Shown: one piece after another, positions 1-7,637 of the stretch
How the letters are laid out: each line of letters begins with the position of its first letter
Numbering within the stretch: position 1 is the stretch's first letter
Source: Rhodobiaceae bacterium
GTDB lineage: Bacteria > Pseudomonadota > Alphaproteobacteria > Rhizobiales > JANQQB01
Assembly: GCA_028285165.1 (NCBI GenBank)
Contig: JANQQB010000442.1
Location: 1 to 33,489, forward strand
Direction of reading: 5' to 3'
DNA length: 33,489 bases
The notes under the pieces: generated by a model
Told to the model about the DNA's origin: nothing
What the model saw: the letters and a program-made list of their open reading frames with translations, nothing else
The model's database searches: none
Made by a program: the position numbers and the translations under genes

Positions 1-168
1 CGCTGACCTTTGCCTGGCTCGATCCGTCCGGGCAGCCGCTTAACGTGGCAAGCCTGGATGCGCCCGGCAGCGCCGTCGGCGTGCTGCACCTGAACGACAG
101 CAAGGCAGTCGTGCGGTTTCCGAAAGTGCCGCGAGGCAGCGTGCTGTCGATCAATCGCGGGTTTTCGG
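1..168 (+). pseudogene. Duplicated plus-strand fragment of pepN, from the fold-back
   Basis: Read on the plus strand in frame 2, this fragment repeats the last ~40 aligned residues of the minus-strand aminopeptidase. It then continues about 13 residues further, with KVPRGSVLSINRGFSA. That ending resembles the next conserved block of PepN, which in E. coli runs into a FSAPV motif. The fragment therefore probably shows the true continuation of pepN, while the minus-strand reading after residue ~531 (KTRD then stop) is created by the junction. It has no start codon and is not an independent gene. Confidence 0.75.
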
Positions 169-287
169 CAACCGCACGACTGCCTTGCTGTCGTTCAGGT
201 GCAGCACGCCGTCGGCGCTGCCGGGCGCATCCGGGCTTGCCACGTTAAGCGGCTGCCCGGACGGATCGAGCCAGGCAAAGGTCAGCG
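1..287. repeat. Left-end inverted repeat (fold-back) inside pepN
   Basis: Positions 1-125 are the reverse complement of 163-287, with base i pairing with base 288-i. I count three mismatches, at 55, 76 and 119; the left arm carries T at each. The 37-base spacer 126-162 is not repeated. Both arms encode the same stretch of aminopeptidase N, one on each strand. The turn-around lies where ccgaaa (120-125) meets tttcgg (163-168), the microhomology expected of snap-back priming. Because a conserved gene is broken, I read this as a library or assembly artefact rather than a natural telomere. Confidence 0.9.
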
Positions 288-1758
288 GAATGTGAAACGG
301 CTGTTTCGTCGCTTGTCCCGGCGTCGGCGGACAGGTCTGGGAAAGACTGACGTCCATCGTGTCGGCAGCCTCGTTCCGGCTCACCGAAATCGCAACCGAC
401 GGTGTCCCGGACTGGCGGTACCACAGGGCGAACTGGTCAAGATCCCGCCCCGTCGCTTCGGCAAAACAGGCGAGGAAGTCCTCAATCGTCGCGGCGTCAC
501 CGTCATGCCGGTCGAAATACAGATCCATGCCGGCCCGGAACCCGTCCGTACCGAGCACCGTCTTCAGCATGCGCACGACTTCCGCGCCCTTTTCGTAGAC
601 GGTCGCCGTGTAGAAATTGTTGATTTCGCTGTATTCCACCGGTCGCACCGGATGGGCGAGGGGGCCGGCATCCTCGGGAAACTGGTGCGCTTTCAACAAC
701 TTGACATCCGAGATGCGTTTCACCGGACGGGATCGCTCGTCGGATGAGAACTCCTGGTCGCGAAACACGGTGAGACCTTCCTTCAGGCACAATTGAAACC
801 AGTCCCGGCAGGTGATGCGGTTGCCCGTCCAATTGTGGAAGTATTCGTGCGCGATCACGCCTTCGATGTTGGCGTAGTCCTGGTCGGTCGCGGTCTGCGG
901 ATCGGCGAGCACGTATTTGTCGTTGAAGATGTTGAGGCCTTTGTTCTCCATGGCGCCCATGTTGAAGTCGGGCACCGCTACGATCATGAAAATGTCGAGA
1001 TCGTATTCCCGTCCGAACACTTTCTCGTCCCAGACCATGGAACGTTTCAGGGCATCCATGGCGAACACCGCCCGGTCTTCCTTGCCGTGTTCCACATAGA
1101 TCTTGAGTGCGACGTCACGCCCGGACCGGGTCGTGAACGTGTCGCTGAGATGACCGAGATCGCCGCCGACCATTGCAAACAGGTAGGAGGGTTTCGGAAA
1201 CGGATCGTGCCAGATTGCATAGTGCCGATCCGTGCCGTCGATCTTTCCGGTCTCCACGCAATTGCCGTTGCCGAGCAGGACCGGCGCATCGGACCGGCGG
1301 GCTTCCAGGCGGGTGGTATAGACGGACAGGACGTCCGGACGGTCGAGGAAATAGGTGATCCGTCGAAAGCCTTCCGCTTCGCACTGCGTGCAGTAATTGC
1401 CGTCGGTGCGGTACAGGCCCATCAGCTTGGTGTTTGCCGAGGGGTTCGTCTTCGTCACGATTTCGAGGTCAAAGGGCCGGTCCGGCGGGGCATGCAGCGT
1501 CAGGCGATCCCGAGACGCGCTGTAGGCCGTATCGAGCAGCGCCATGCCGTCCAGCGACAGCCCCTCCAGCGTCAGGTCGTCGCCGTCGAGGATCAGCGGT
1601 GTGCCTGGCGCGGTGCCCTCACGGGGTGCGATGCGGAGGCGGCTCTTTATACGTGTCGATTCCGGATGCAGGCGAACGTCCAGCGCGACGGTGTCGATCC
1701 GGTAGTCGGTCGGTTTGTAATCTTCCAGACGAACTGGCGCGGCGATGTCCGTGCGCAT
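151..1758 (-). CDS. pepN: Aminopeptidase N (M1 zinc metallopeptidase), C-terminus lost
   Basis: M1-family aminopeptidase that removes N-terminal residues from peptides in the cytoplasm. The exopeptidase motif GAMEN is at residues 268-272. The zinc site HEYFH is at 304-308, with the third ligand E327 in LKEG, the HExxH-x18-E spacing of the family. Start: the ATG at 1758 gives an N-terminus that aligns with PepN (DYKPTDYRI, compare E. coli DYRAPDYQI). PepN is normally about 870-890 residues; here only 535 are open. The frame ends in KTRD just after entering the fold-back at 163, so the true protein is longer and the stop at 151 is very likely artificial. The catalytic domain is complete, and what is missing is the C-terminal helical domain. 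It is divergent from the cupin gene. Confidence 0.93.
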   Translation of the reverse strand: MRTDIAAPVRLEDYKPTDYRIDTVALDVRLHPESTRIKSRLRIAPREGTAPGTPLILDGDDLTLEGLSLDGMALLDTAYSASRDRLTLHAPPDRPFDLEIVTKTNPSANTKLMGLYRTDGNYCTQCEAEGFRRITYFLDRPDVLSVYTTRLEARRSDAPVLLGNGNCVETGKIDGTDRHYAIWHDPFPKPSYLFAMVGGDLGHLSDTFTTRSGRDVALKIYVEHGKEDRAVFAMDALKRSMVWDEKVFGREYDLDIFMIVAVPDFNMGAMENKGLNIFNDKYVLADPQTATDQDYANIEGVIAHEYFHNWTGNRITCRDWFQLCLKEGLTVFRDQEFSSDERSRPVKRISDVKLLKAHQFPEDAGPLAHPVRPVEYSEINNFYTATVYEKGAEVVRMLKTVLGTDGFRAGMDLYFDRHDGDAATIEDFLACFAEATGRDLDQFALWYRQSGTPSVAISVSRNEAADTMDVSLSQTCPPTPGQATKQPFHIPLTFAWLDPSGQPLNVASPDAPGSADGVLHLNDSKAVVRLPKTRD

Positions 1759-1774
1759 CGAATCCCGAGGCCTC

Positions 1775-1802
1775 TTCAGTGATGGAGCCGGGACGCTATA
1801 AT
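1775..1802 (+). promoter_or_regulatory. Candidate sigma-70 promoter for the cupin-otnK genes
   Basis: A perfect TATAAT hexamer lies at 1797-1802 in the 158-bp gap between divergent pepN and the cupin gene. A weak -35 match (TTCAGT, 1775-1780) sits 16 bases upstream. The -10 box runs straight into a perfect 12-base palindrome, TGCGCCGGCGCA (1802-1813), which would lie at the transcription start and could bind a repressor. This is based on motif matching only. Confidence 0.35.
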
Positions 1803-1916
1803 GCGCCGGCGCACTTGTCTAATCCGCAGCTTGCTGATTTATCCCCTGTCCGACACGGTGCGAGATCGCGCCGAAGAACGGATGCGGTGAGACCGCCAAC
1901 CCGAGAGGAGACAGCC

Positions 1917-2225
1917 ATGTCCGAAGACAGGGCAAAAGCCCTTGTGCATGTCGACAACGAGCATGTCACGGTGACGGAATGGCGTTTCGCGCCGGGGGCG
2001 GCGACCGGTTGGCATCGCCATGCCTATGACTATGTGATTACGCCGGTTATCGGCGGCGACGTCGAGATCGTGAACCCGGACGGGAGCCGAACGGCGACCG
2101 TCATGGAACCCGGCCAATCGTACTTTCGCGAAGCGGGTGTCGAACACGATGTCATCAACCGCAATCCGGGACCGCTGGTCTTTGTCGAAGTCGAGCTGAA
2201 GTCGCGTCCGGACAGCCAGGCGTGA
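1917..2225 (+). CDS. Small single-domain cupin protein
   Basis: A 102-residue single beta-barrel cupin. The first cupin motif is visible as GWHRHAYDYVI (two His ligands, with an acidic position) and the second as EAGVEHDVINRN. These residues usually coordinate a divalent metal. The start is the ATG at 1917, preceded by a good Shine-Dalgarno (gagaggag, 1903-1910); the frame is open further upstream but has no support there. It ends 51 bp before otnK on the same strand, so the two are probably cotranscribed. Small cupins act as isomerases, dioxygenases or ligand-binding proteins, and nothing here fixes the substrate. A role in sugar-acid metabolism is a guess from the neighbour. Confidence 0.85.
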   Translation: MSEDRAKALVHVDNEHVTVTEWRFAPGAATGWHRHAYDYVITPVIGGDVEIVNPDGSRTATVMEPGQSYFREAGVEHDVINRNPGPLVFVEVELKSRPDSQA

Positions 2226-2276
2226 CCGCCTCCGATCCATGAATGCCGGCGTGTCCGATACCTAAGAGCAGAACGG

Positions 2277-3539
2277 ATGTCAGAGCTTTCGATCGGCGTG
2301 ATCGCCGATGATTTTACCGGCGCTACCGATATTGCGGGCCTCCTGAAACGGGTCGGATACCGGGTGATCCAGATCATTGGCGTGCCGGAGGACGACGGCG
2401 ACTACCCGTCTGCCGATGCTGTTGTCGTTGCGCTGAAAAGCCGAACGGCGCCGGTTGGCGACGCGGTATCGGAATCGCTCGCCGCGCTGGACTGGTTCGA
2501 GCGCCGCGGCGTTCGCCAAGTGATCTTCAAGTATTGCTCGACGTTCGATTCCACCGCGGACGGCAATATCGGACCGGTAGCCGACGCCTTGCTGGAGAAG
2601 ACCGGCGAGGAGATCGCCATCATCTGCCCGGCGTTTCCGGAAAACGGCCGCACGATTTACAACGGACACCTGTTTGTCGGCGACGTGCTTCTGGAAAACT
2701 CGTCGATGCGCGACCATCCGTTGACGCCGATGCGCCGGTCGGACCTGGCCGGCCTGATGCAGGCGCAGTCGCGGCACAGCACCGGGCTTGTGCCGTTCCG
2801 TGTCGTCGAGCGCGGAGCGGAAGCCGTCCGCCAGGCGCTGTCGGACCTGCAGCGAAGCGGCCATCGTTATGCCGTGGTCGATGCGATCCGTGATGCCGAC
2901 CTCCTGACGATCGGATCGCCGCTGCGTGACGCCCGGCTGATGACCGGCGGGTCCGGTATCGCGCTCGGCCTCGGGCGCGGCGACGTGGCAGCGGCGGACC
3001 CGGCCCGAAGCGCGGAGGGAAGCAGTATCTCGGGGCGCGATCTTGTCCTTTCCGGCTCCTGTTCCGAACGCACCCGCGAGCAGGTGGCCCATTTCCGCAA
3101 ATCCTATCCCGCCCTGCAGCTCGACCCGCTGGCGCTTGCGTCCGAACCAGGCGGTGCGCAAAGGGCGCTCGAATGGATCGCCGACCAGCCTTCCGATGGT
3201 CCGGTCCTGGTCTATTCGACCGAGGACCCTGCCGGTGTGCGCGCCGCGCAGGACGCGCTCGGCGTTGCCGCCGCGGGCAAGATTGTCGAGGACGCGTTGG
3301 CCGCCATTGCCGTGGGGGCGACAGGTGCCGGTGTCGGACGCCTGATCGCCGCCGGTGGCGAGACATCGGGCGCCATCGTCAAGGCACTCGGCGTGACCTG
3401 GCTGGAAATCGGCACCGAGATCGCACCGGGTGTACCGTGGACCCGTCCCGGCGGCGAAACGCCGATCCATCTGGCTCTGAAATCCGGCAATTTCGGAGGC
3501 CCGCGCTTTTTCGAGGACGCCTTTGCGACGCCGTTCTGA
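2277..3539 (+). CDS. otnK: 3-oxo-tetronate 4-kinase (four-carbon acid sugar kinase)
   Basis: A 420-residue member of the DUF1537/four-carbon acid sugar kinase family, which phosphorylates 3-oxo-tetronates with ATP in catabolism of erythronate/threonate-type sugar acids. The N-terminal substrate domain starts with the signature GVIADDFTGATD and contains KYCSTFDSTADGNIGPV. The C-terminal nucleotide-binding domain carries the glycine-rich GGETSGAIVKALGV motif and ends with LKSGNFGG. Length matches the family. The start ATG at 2277 has a weak ribosome site (aagagcag). The usual partners (class II aldolase OtnC, isomerase OtnI, an oxidising dehydrogenase) are absent from the window, so the pathway must be completed elsewhere. 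A related specificity such as D-threonate kinase cannot be excluded. Confidence 0.87.
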   Translation: MSELSIGVIADDFTGATDIAGLLKRVGYRVIQIIGVPEDDGDYPSADAVVVALKSRTAPVGDAVSESLAALDWFERRGVRQVIFKYCSTFDSTADGNIGPVADALLEKTGEEIAIICPAFPENGRTIYNGHLFVGDVLLENSSMRDHPLTPMRRSDLAGLMQAQSRHSTGLVPFRVVERGAEAVRQALSDLQRSGHRYAVVDAIRDADLLTIGSPLRDARLMTGGSGIALGLGRGDVAAADPARSAEGSSISGRDLVLSGSCSERTREQVAHFRKSYPALQLDPLALASEPGGAQRALEWIADQPSDGPVLVYSTEDPAGVRAAQDALGVAAAGKIVEDALAAIAVGATGAGVGRLIAAGGETSGAIVKALGVTWLEIGTEIAPGVPWTRPGGETPIHLALKSGNFGGPRFFEDAFATPF

Positions 3540-3644
3540 CAACCGCACTGTGAACATCGCCGTTGCGGGAACGGGCCCTCACGACCTACATTCAGCCTCA
3601 GGGGGTCGAACGATTCGGGGGTGTTGCCCGGCAAGGTGCTGTCG

Positions 3645-5570
3645 ATGACCACTTGGCTGCTTCGTTTGCGTCGCCGATTCTGGCCGATGCCGATGTCACT
3701 CGTCATGGCCGGAAGCTTCGGCCTGTTGACCGGCCTGTCGGTCGCGATCGTGCTCTACCTGTCCGTCAAGACGACCTACGTCAACACGTTCTCGCTCTTG
3801 AACGACAAGTCGGTTTTGTGGGTGCAATCCCTGCAGGACGGCATCAGGGCCCATCTCGATCCGGCCAAGCAGGCAATTCTCGAGATCAAGCGTGAATATG
3901 ATTCCGGTCGGCTGGACCTGTCGAGCGACACGGAGGTGGCGGCGCTGCTCAAGGGCGCGCTGTCGGCGAGCCCGGCAGCCGACGCCTGGATCGTCTATGA
4001 TCCCGAATTCGTGCAGCGCGGCGTCGCGCGCAAGGAGGGCGAGGGCTTCGACGTCTTCATCGACCAACCTGAGGACGAAGAACGCGTACGGCTCCTCCTA
4101 AGTGACATGTCGCTGGATGACGGTGTCGCCTGGAGCCCGCTCGTCCATACGGAATTCGGCGTCTATACCGCCGCTGTGGCTCCGCTCACCCGTGATGGAC
4201 GCATCGACTATTACCTGGTGGCCGCGATTCCGACGGCGTTTCTTTCCGGGCTGGTCGAACAGATCGGCCGGTCGCACGAAGCGACCGCCTTCATCATGGA
4301 ATGGCCCTTCAACGTTGTCGCCCATTCGGACGGAGAACGTCTCAATCTTGCGGACCTGCGCAGTGTCGAACGGCCCGGCGTGCCGGTGACGGTCGCCGGG
4401 GATGAAGTGCTGCGTCTGCTGCCCTTTACCGAAGTGCGCGAGACCTTCGAAGCCGCCAATGAGCAGGGAGCCGACGTGCGGGCCGTGGAGGCTGGCGGAG
4501 TCCCCTATATCGCCATTCTCGGCACCTTGGAGGGATACGGTCCGAACCCCTGGACGACTGGCATTTACTTCAAACGCGACCAGGTCGGGACGGAGGTTCA
4601 ACGCATCATCGGCCTTGCGATCGCGGGCATCGTGGCCCTGATCGTGAGCGTGATCTTTGCGATCTGGCTCAGCCGTCGCATTGCCGCGCCGATCACGCGC
4701 ACGACCGATCGGTTTCGGCGGATTGCCGGTCTCGACCTTGAAGCGGTAACGGAATTGCCCCGCAGCAGCATCCGCGAGATGGATGACGGCGCCAAGGCCT
4801 TTAACGCGATGCTGAACGGCTTGCGGGCCTTTACGTCCTACGTGCCGCGGTCGCTCGCGCGAAAGCTGATCCGCCTCGGGCTTGAAGATGCCGGTCGCTC
4901 GCGCGAGACCGAACTGACGGTTCTGTTCACCGATATTGCCGGCTTCACGGAAATCTCCGAACGGCTTCCGGCATCGGAGACCGTGCGTCTTCTCAATCGC
5001 CATTTCGAGATCCTTGTCGCGTGCATCGAAGCGGAGGACGGAACGGTCGACAAATATCTCGGCGACGGATTGCTGGCCTTCTGGAACGCTCCGAACGAAA
5101 AGGATGATCATGCCGATTCCGCCGTCCGGGCCGCCATAGCGATTCGGGCGGCCGTCGAGGCGGACAACAGGCGGCTGGTTGCCGAGGGGCGATTGCCGGT
5201 TCGCATGCGCATCGGCGTTCATACAGGCGCCGTCATTGTCGGCAATATCGGGGCGCTGGATCGGGTCAACTACACCATTGTCGGCGACACCGTGAACCTG
5301 TGTCAGCGGCTGCAGGGCCTGGGCAAGCAGGAGATGCCGGAGGAGGAGGTCGCCATCCTGTTGTCGCAAAGCACCTGGTCACGGCTGACCGAGGATTATC
5401 CGGGCCGGCAGCTTGGCGAGCATTTTGTCAAGGGGCGCACCGCCGGGGTGCAGGTATGGGCCGTCGAACGCGCGGAAGCCCGCGCCTCGGCGGCGACAAG
5501 GGAACCCCGCAAGGACGCGCGGGCATCGGACACCGTTGCAATTGCGGACCCGGTATCCGGGACGTCCTGA
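3645..5570 (+). CDS. Membrane class III adenylate cyclase with periplasmic sensor and HAMP
   Basis: A 641-residue one-component sensor that should make cAMP. TM1 lies at about residues 15-40. A periplasmic Cache-like sensor region follows to about 320, then TM2 (about 325-350, IIGLAIAGIVALIVSVIFAIWL), a HAMP linker, and the cyclase domain from about 420. Metal-binding aspartates are D430 (FTDIAGFT) and D474 (KYLGDG). Adenine-selecting residues are K470 and T544, and transition-state residues are N551 and R555 (GDTVNLCQR). All are present, so it should be active and ATP-specific (Lys/Thr pair, class IIIb type). I chose the ATG at 3645 because AAGGTG lies 6 bases upstream; GTG at 3621 would add eight residues. 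The ligand is unknown. It lies 105 bp after otnK. Confidence 0.9.
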   Translation: MTTWLLRLRRRFWPMPMSLVMAGSFGLLTGLSVAIVLYLSVKTTYVNTFSLLNDKSVLWVQSLQDGIRAHLDPAKQAILEIKREYDSGRLDLSSDTEVAALLKGALSASPAADAWIVYDPEFVQRGVARKEGEGFDVFIDQPEDEERVRLLLSDMSLDDGVAWSPLVHTEFGVYTAAVAPLTRDGRIDYYLVAAIPTAFLSGLVEQIGRSHEATAFIMEWPFNVVAHSDGERLNLADLRSVERPGVPVTVAGDEVLRLLPFTEVRETFEAANEQGADVRAVEAGGVPYIAILGTLEGYGPNPWTTGIYFKRDQVGTEVQRIIGLAIAGIVALIVSVIFAIWLSRRIAAPITRTTDRFRRIAGLDLEAVTELPRSSIREMDDGAKAFNAMLNGLRAFTSYVPRSLARKLIRLGLEDAGRSRETELTVLFTDIAGFTEISERLPASETVRLLNRHFEILVACIEAEDGTVDKYLGDGLLAFWNAPNEKDDHADSAVRAAIAIRAAVEADNRRLVAEGRLPVRMRIGVHTGAVIVGNIGALDRVNYTIVGDTVNLCQRLQGLGKQEMPEEEVAILLSQSTWSRLTEDYPGRQLGEHFVKGRTAGVQVWAVERAEARASAATREPRKDARASDTVAIADPVSGTS

Positions 5571-5674
5571 TCGGCGGGAGCCGGCAGGGGCCAGGCCGGT
5601 GCGCACCGCTTGCCGGTGTTAACCTTCTTGCGCTTTCCTGCGGAAACCCTTACTCGACAGAAACAATAAAAAAG

Positions 5675-5717
5675 ACCGGTGACGGCATTCGGTTTTTGCA
5701 CCGTCATGCATACCGGT
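5675..5717. other. Nested dyad between cyclase and ABC operon
   Basis: The 186-bp gap between the cyclase and the ABC genes contains an imperfect nested inverted repeat. The outer arms are ACCGGT (5675-5680 and 5712-5717) and the inner arms TGACGG/CCGTCA (5680-5685 and 5701-5706). Just before it is an AT-rich tract (aaacaataaaaaag). It could be an operator or a weak terminator. There is no clean T-run after the stem, so I do not call it a terminator. Confidence 0.3.
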
Positions 5718-5756
5718 TAACATGATCGTCGAGTGTTTTCGCAGCGGGGTCGTGAC

Positions 5757-7637
5757 GTGGATATTCTGGCGGTGGAGGACTTGACCGTCGAGTTCGACGG
5801 TTCAGAGGGTCTTGTCCGCGCCGTCGACCGGGTGTCGTTCCGCGTGCCCCAGAGCCGAACCGTGGCGGTCGTCGGAGAATCCGGGTCCGGCAAGACGGTG
5901 ATTTCCCAGGCGGTGATGGGGCTCCTGCCCGACAGTGCCCGGATTGCGAGCGGGCGCATCCTCTTCAATGATCCCGGAAGCGGCGGACAGATCGATATCG
6001 CCGCCCTTGACCGCGACGGACCGAAGATGCGGGCGCTCCGGGGAAATCGCATCGCCATCATTTTTCAGGAACCGATGACCTCGCTGTCGCCGCTGCACAC
6101 GATCGGCGACCAGATCAGCGAGGCCGCGCGGCTTCACAGCAAACTGTCGCGCGGTGATGCGCGCAGCGTCACCCGGGACATGCTCGGGCTGGTGCATTTT
6201 CCCGATCCTGAACGCGCACTCAACACCTACCCGTTCGAATTGTCCGGCGGCCTGCGCCAGCGCGCCATGATTGCCATGGCAATGGTGTGCCGGCCGGCCC
6301 TCCTGATCGCCGACGAGCCGACAACGGCCCTCGATGTCACCATCCAGGCCGAAATCCTCAAGCTGATGCGCGACGTTCAGCAGGAACTCGACATGTCGAT
6401 GCTGATGATCACGCATGATTTCGGCGTCGTGGCCAACATGGCGGACGATGTTGTCGTCGTCTATCACGGTCAGATCATGGAAGCCGGCGCATCGAATGAA
6501 TTGTTCGCAGATCCGCAGCACGATTACCTCAAGGCACTGTTGAACGCGGTGCCGCGTTTTGACATGGCCGACGACGAAAGGCTGGTTCCGATCCGTCCGA
6601 TCGAAGTCAAGGCGAACCAGTTCGCCAAGCCCGACATCGATCATGCCAAGCCGGGGGAAACGGTCGTCGACGTGCGGGAAGTGACCAAGAAGTTCGTGCT
6701 GCGCAAGGGCGGGTTTCTGTCCGGCAAGGCTCGCACCCTGCGGGCGCTCGACGCCATCAGCTTCACCGTCAAGAGCGGCGAATGCCTCGGGCTTGTCGGA
6801 GAATCGGGGTCCGGCAAGACGACAGTGTCGCGTGCCGTCCTGCGCGGCATCGATGTTGATGATGGACAAATCCGGGTCGATACGGGGCGCGGCCTCCAGG
6901 ATGTGGCCAGCCTGGCCGGTGACGAATTGATGGCCTATCGTCGCAGGGTCCAGATGATCTTCCAGGACCCGTTCTCGTCCCTCAACCCCCGCATGACCGT
7001 CAACGACATTCTCCTGGAACCGTTTCTGATTCACGGGTTGGGAACCGAGGAGGAACGGGCCGAACGGGTGCGCGACCTGATCCAGCTCGTGGGGCTCGAC
7101 GTCCGGTTTCTGCGGCGTTACCCGCATTCCTTCTCCGGTGGTCAGCGCCAACGGATCGGCATTGCACGTGCGCTGGCGTTGCAACCGGAAATCATCCTGT
7201 GCGACGAACCGGTCTCCGCTCTCGACGTCTCGGTGCAGGCGCAGATCCTCAATCTTTTGAAGGATCTGAAGGCCAATCTCGGACTGACCTACATTTTTGT
7301 CAGCCACAACCTTGCCGTCGTCGACTACATTGCCGATCGTATCGCCGTCATGTGCAAGGGACGGCTGGTCGAAATCGGTGAGAAAAACGCGATCGTTCAG
7401 AAACCCATCCACCCCTATACGCAGGCCCTGCTTGCGGCGGTACCGGAACCCAGTCTGGACAATCTGCTGGATTTTGAAAAACTCTCGGCGGGCCGGGCCT
7501 CGCAGCCGGAAACTTGGCCCGAACCGTTTCGTCTCGACAACGATATCCGGCCAAAAATGGTGGAAATGCGGCCCGGCCACTTCGTCTGTGCGCCCGGCGC
7601 CGAAAGCAAAATGGAATTTCTGGAGGTGGGAGAATAA
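5757..7637 (+). CDS. Fused double-ATPase of a peptide/opine ABC importer (YejF/DppDF-like)
   Basis: A cytoplasmic energy subunit made of two tandem ABC ATPases of the peptide/nickel family (DppD-like then DppF-like), 626 residues from this start. Walker A GESGSGKT occurs at residues 40-47 and again from about 348. Signature motifs are LSGGLRQRA (first half, slightly altered) and FSGGQRQRI (second half). Walker B is [12 protein letters not shown] and [12 protein letters not shown]. Both halves look competent. The C-terminal oligopeptide-transporter extension is present ([12 protein letters not shown]). Start choice is uncertain: GTG 5757 has a G-rich stretch upstream, while GTG 5733 would add eight residues and has no ribosome site. 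The stop overlaps the next start by one base (TAATG), implying translational coupling to the binding protein. Confidence 0.92.
   Translation: MDILAVEDLTVEFDGSEGLVRAVDRVSFRVPQSRTVAVVGESGSGKTVISQAVMGLLPDSARIASGRILFNDPGSGGQIDIAALDRDGPKMRALRGNRIAIIFQEPMTSLSPLHTIGDQISEAARLHSKLSRGDARSVTRDMLGLVHFPDPERALNTYPFELSGGLRQRAMIAMAMVCRPALLIADEPTTALDVTIQAEILKLMRDVQQELDMSMLMITHDFGVVANMADDVVVVYHGQIMEAGASNELFADPQHDYLKALLNAVPRFDMADDERLVPIRPIEVKANQFAKPDIDHAKPGETVVDVREVTKKFVLRKGGFLSGKARTLRALDAISFTVKSGECLGLVGESGSGKTTVSRAVLRGIDVDDGQIRVDTGRGLQDVASLAGDELMAYRRRVQMIFQDPFSSLNPRMTVNDILLEPFLIHGLGTEEERAERVRDLIQLVGLDVRFLRRYPHSFSGGQRQRIGIARALALQPEIILCDEPVSALDVSVQAQILNLLKDLKANLGLTYIFVSHNLAVVDYIADRIAVMCKGRLVEIGEKNAIVQKPIHPYTQALLAAVPEPSLDNLLDFEKLSAGRASQPETWPEPFRLDNDIRPKMVEMRPGHFVCAPGAESKMEFLEVGE

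Noticed and set aside
2280-3557. 425-codon minus-strand frame
   Set aside because: Mirror image of otnK, with no recognisable domain and no ribosome site.
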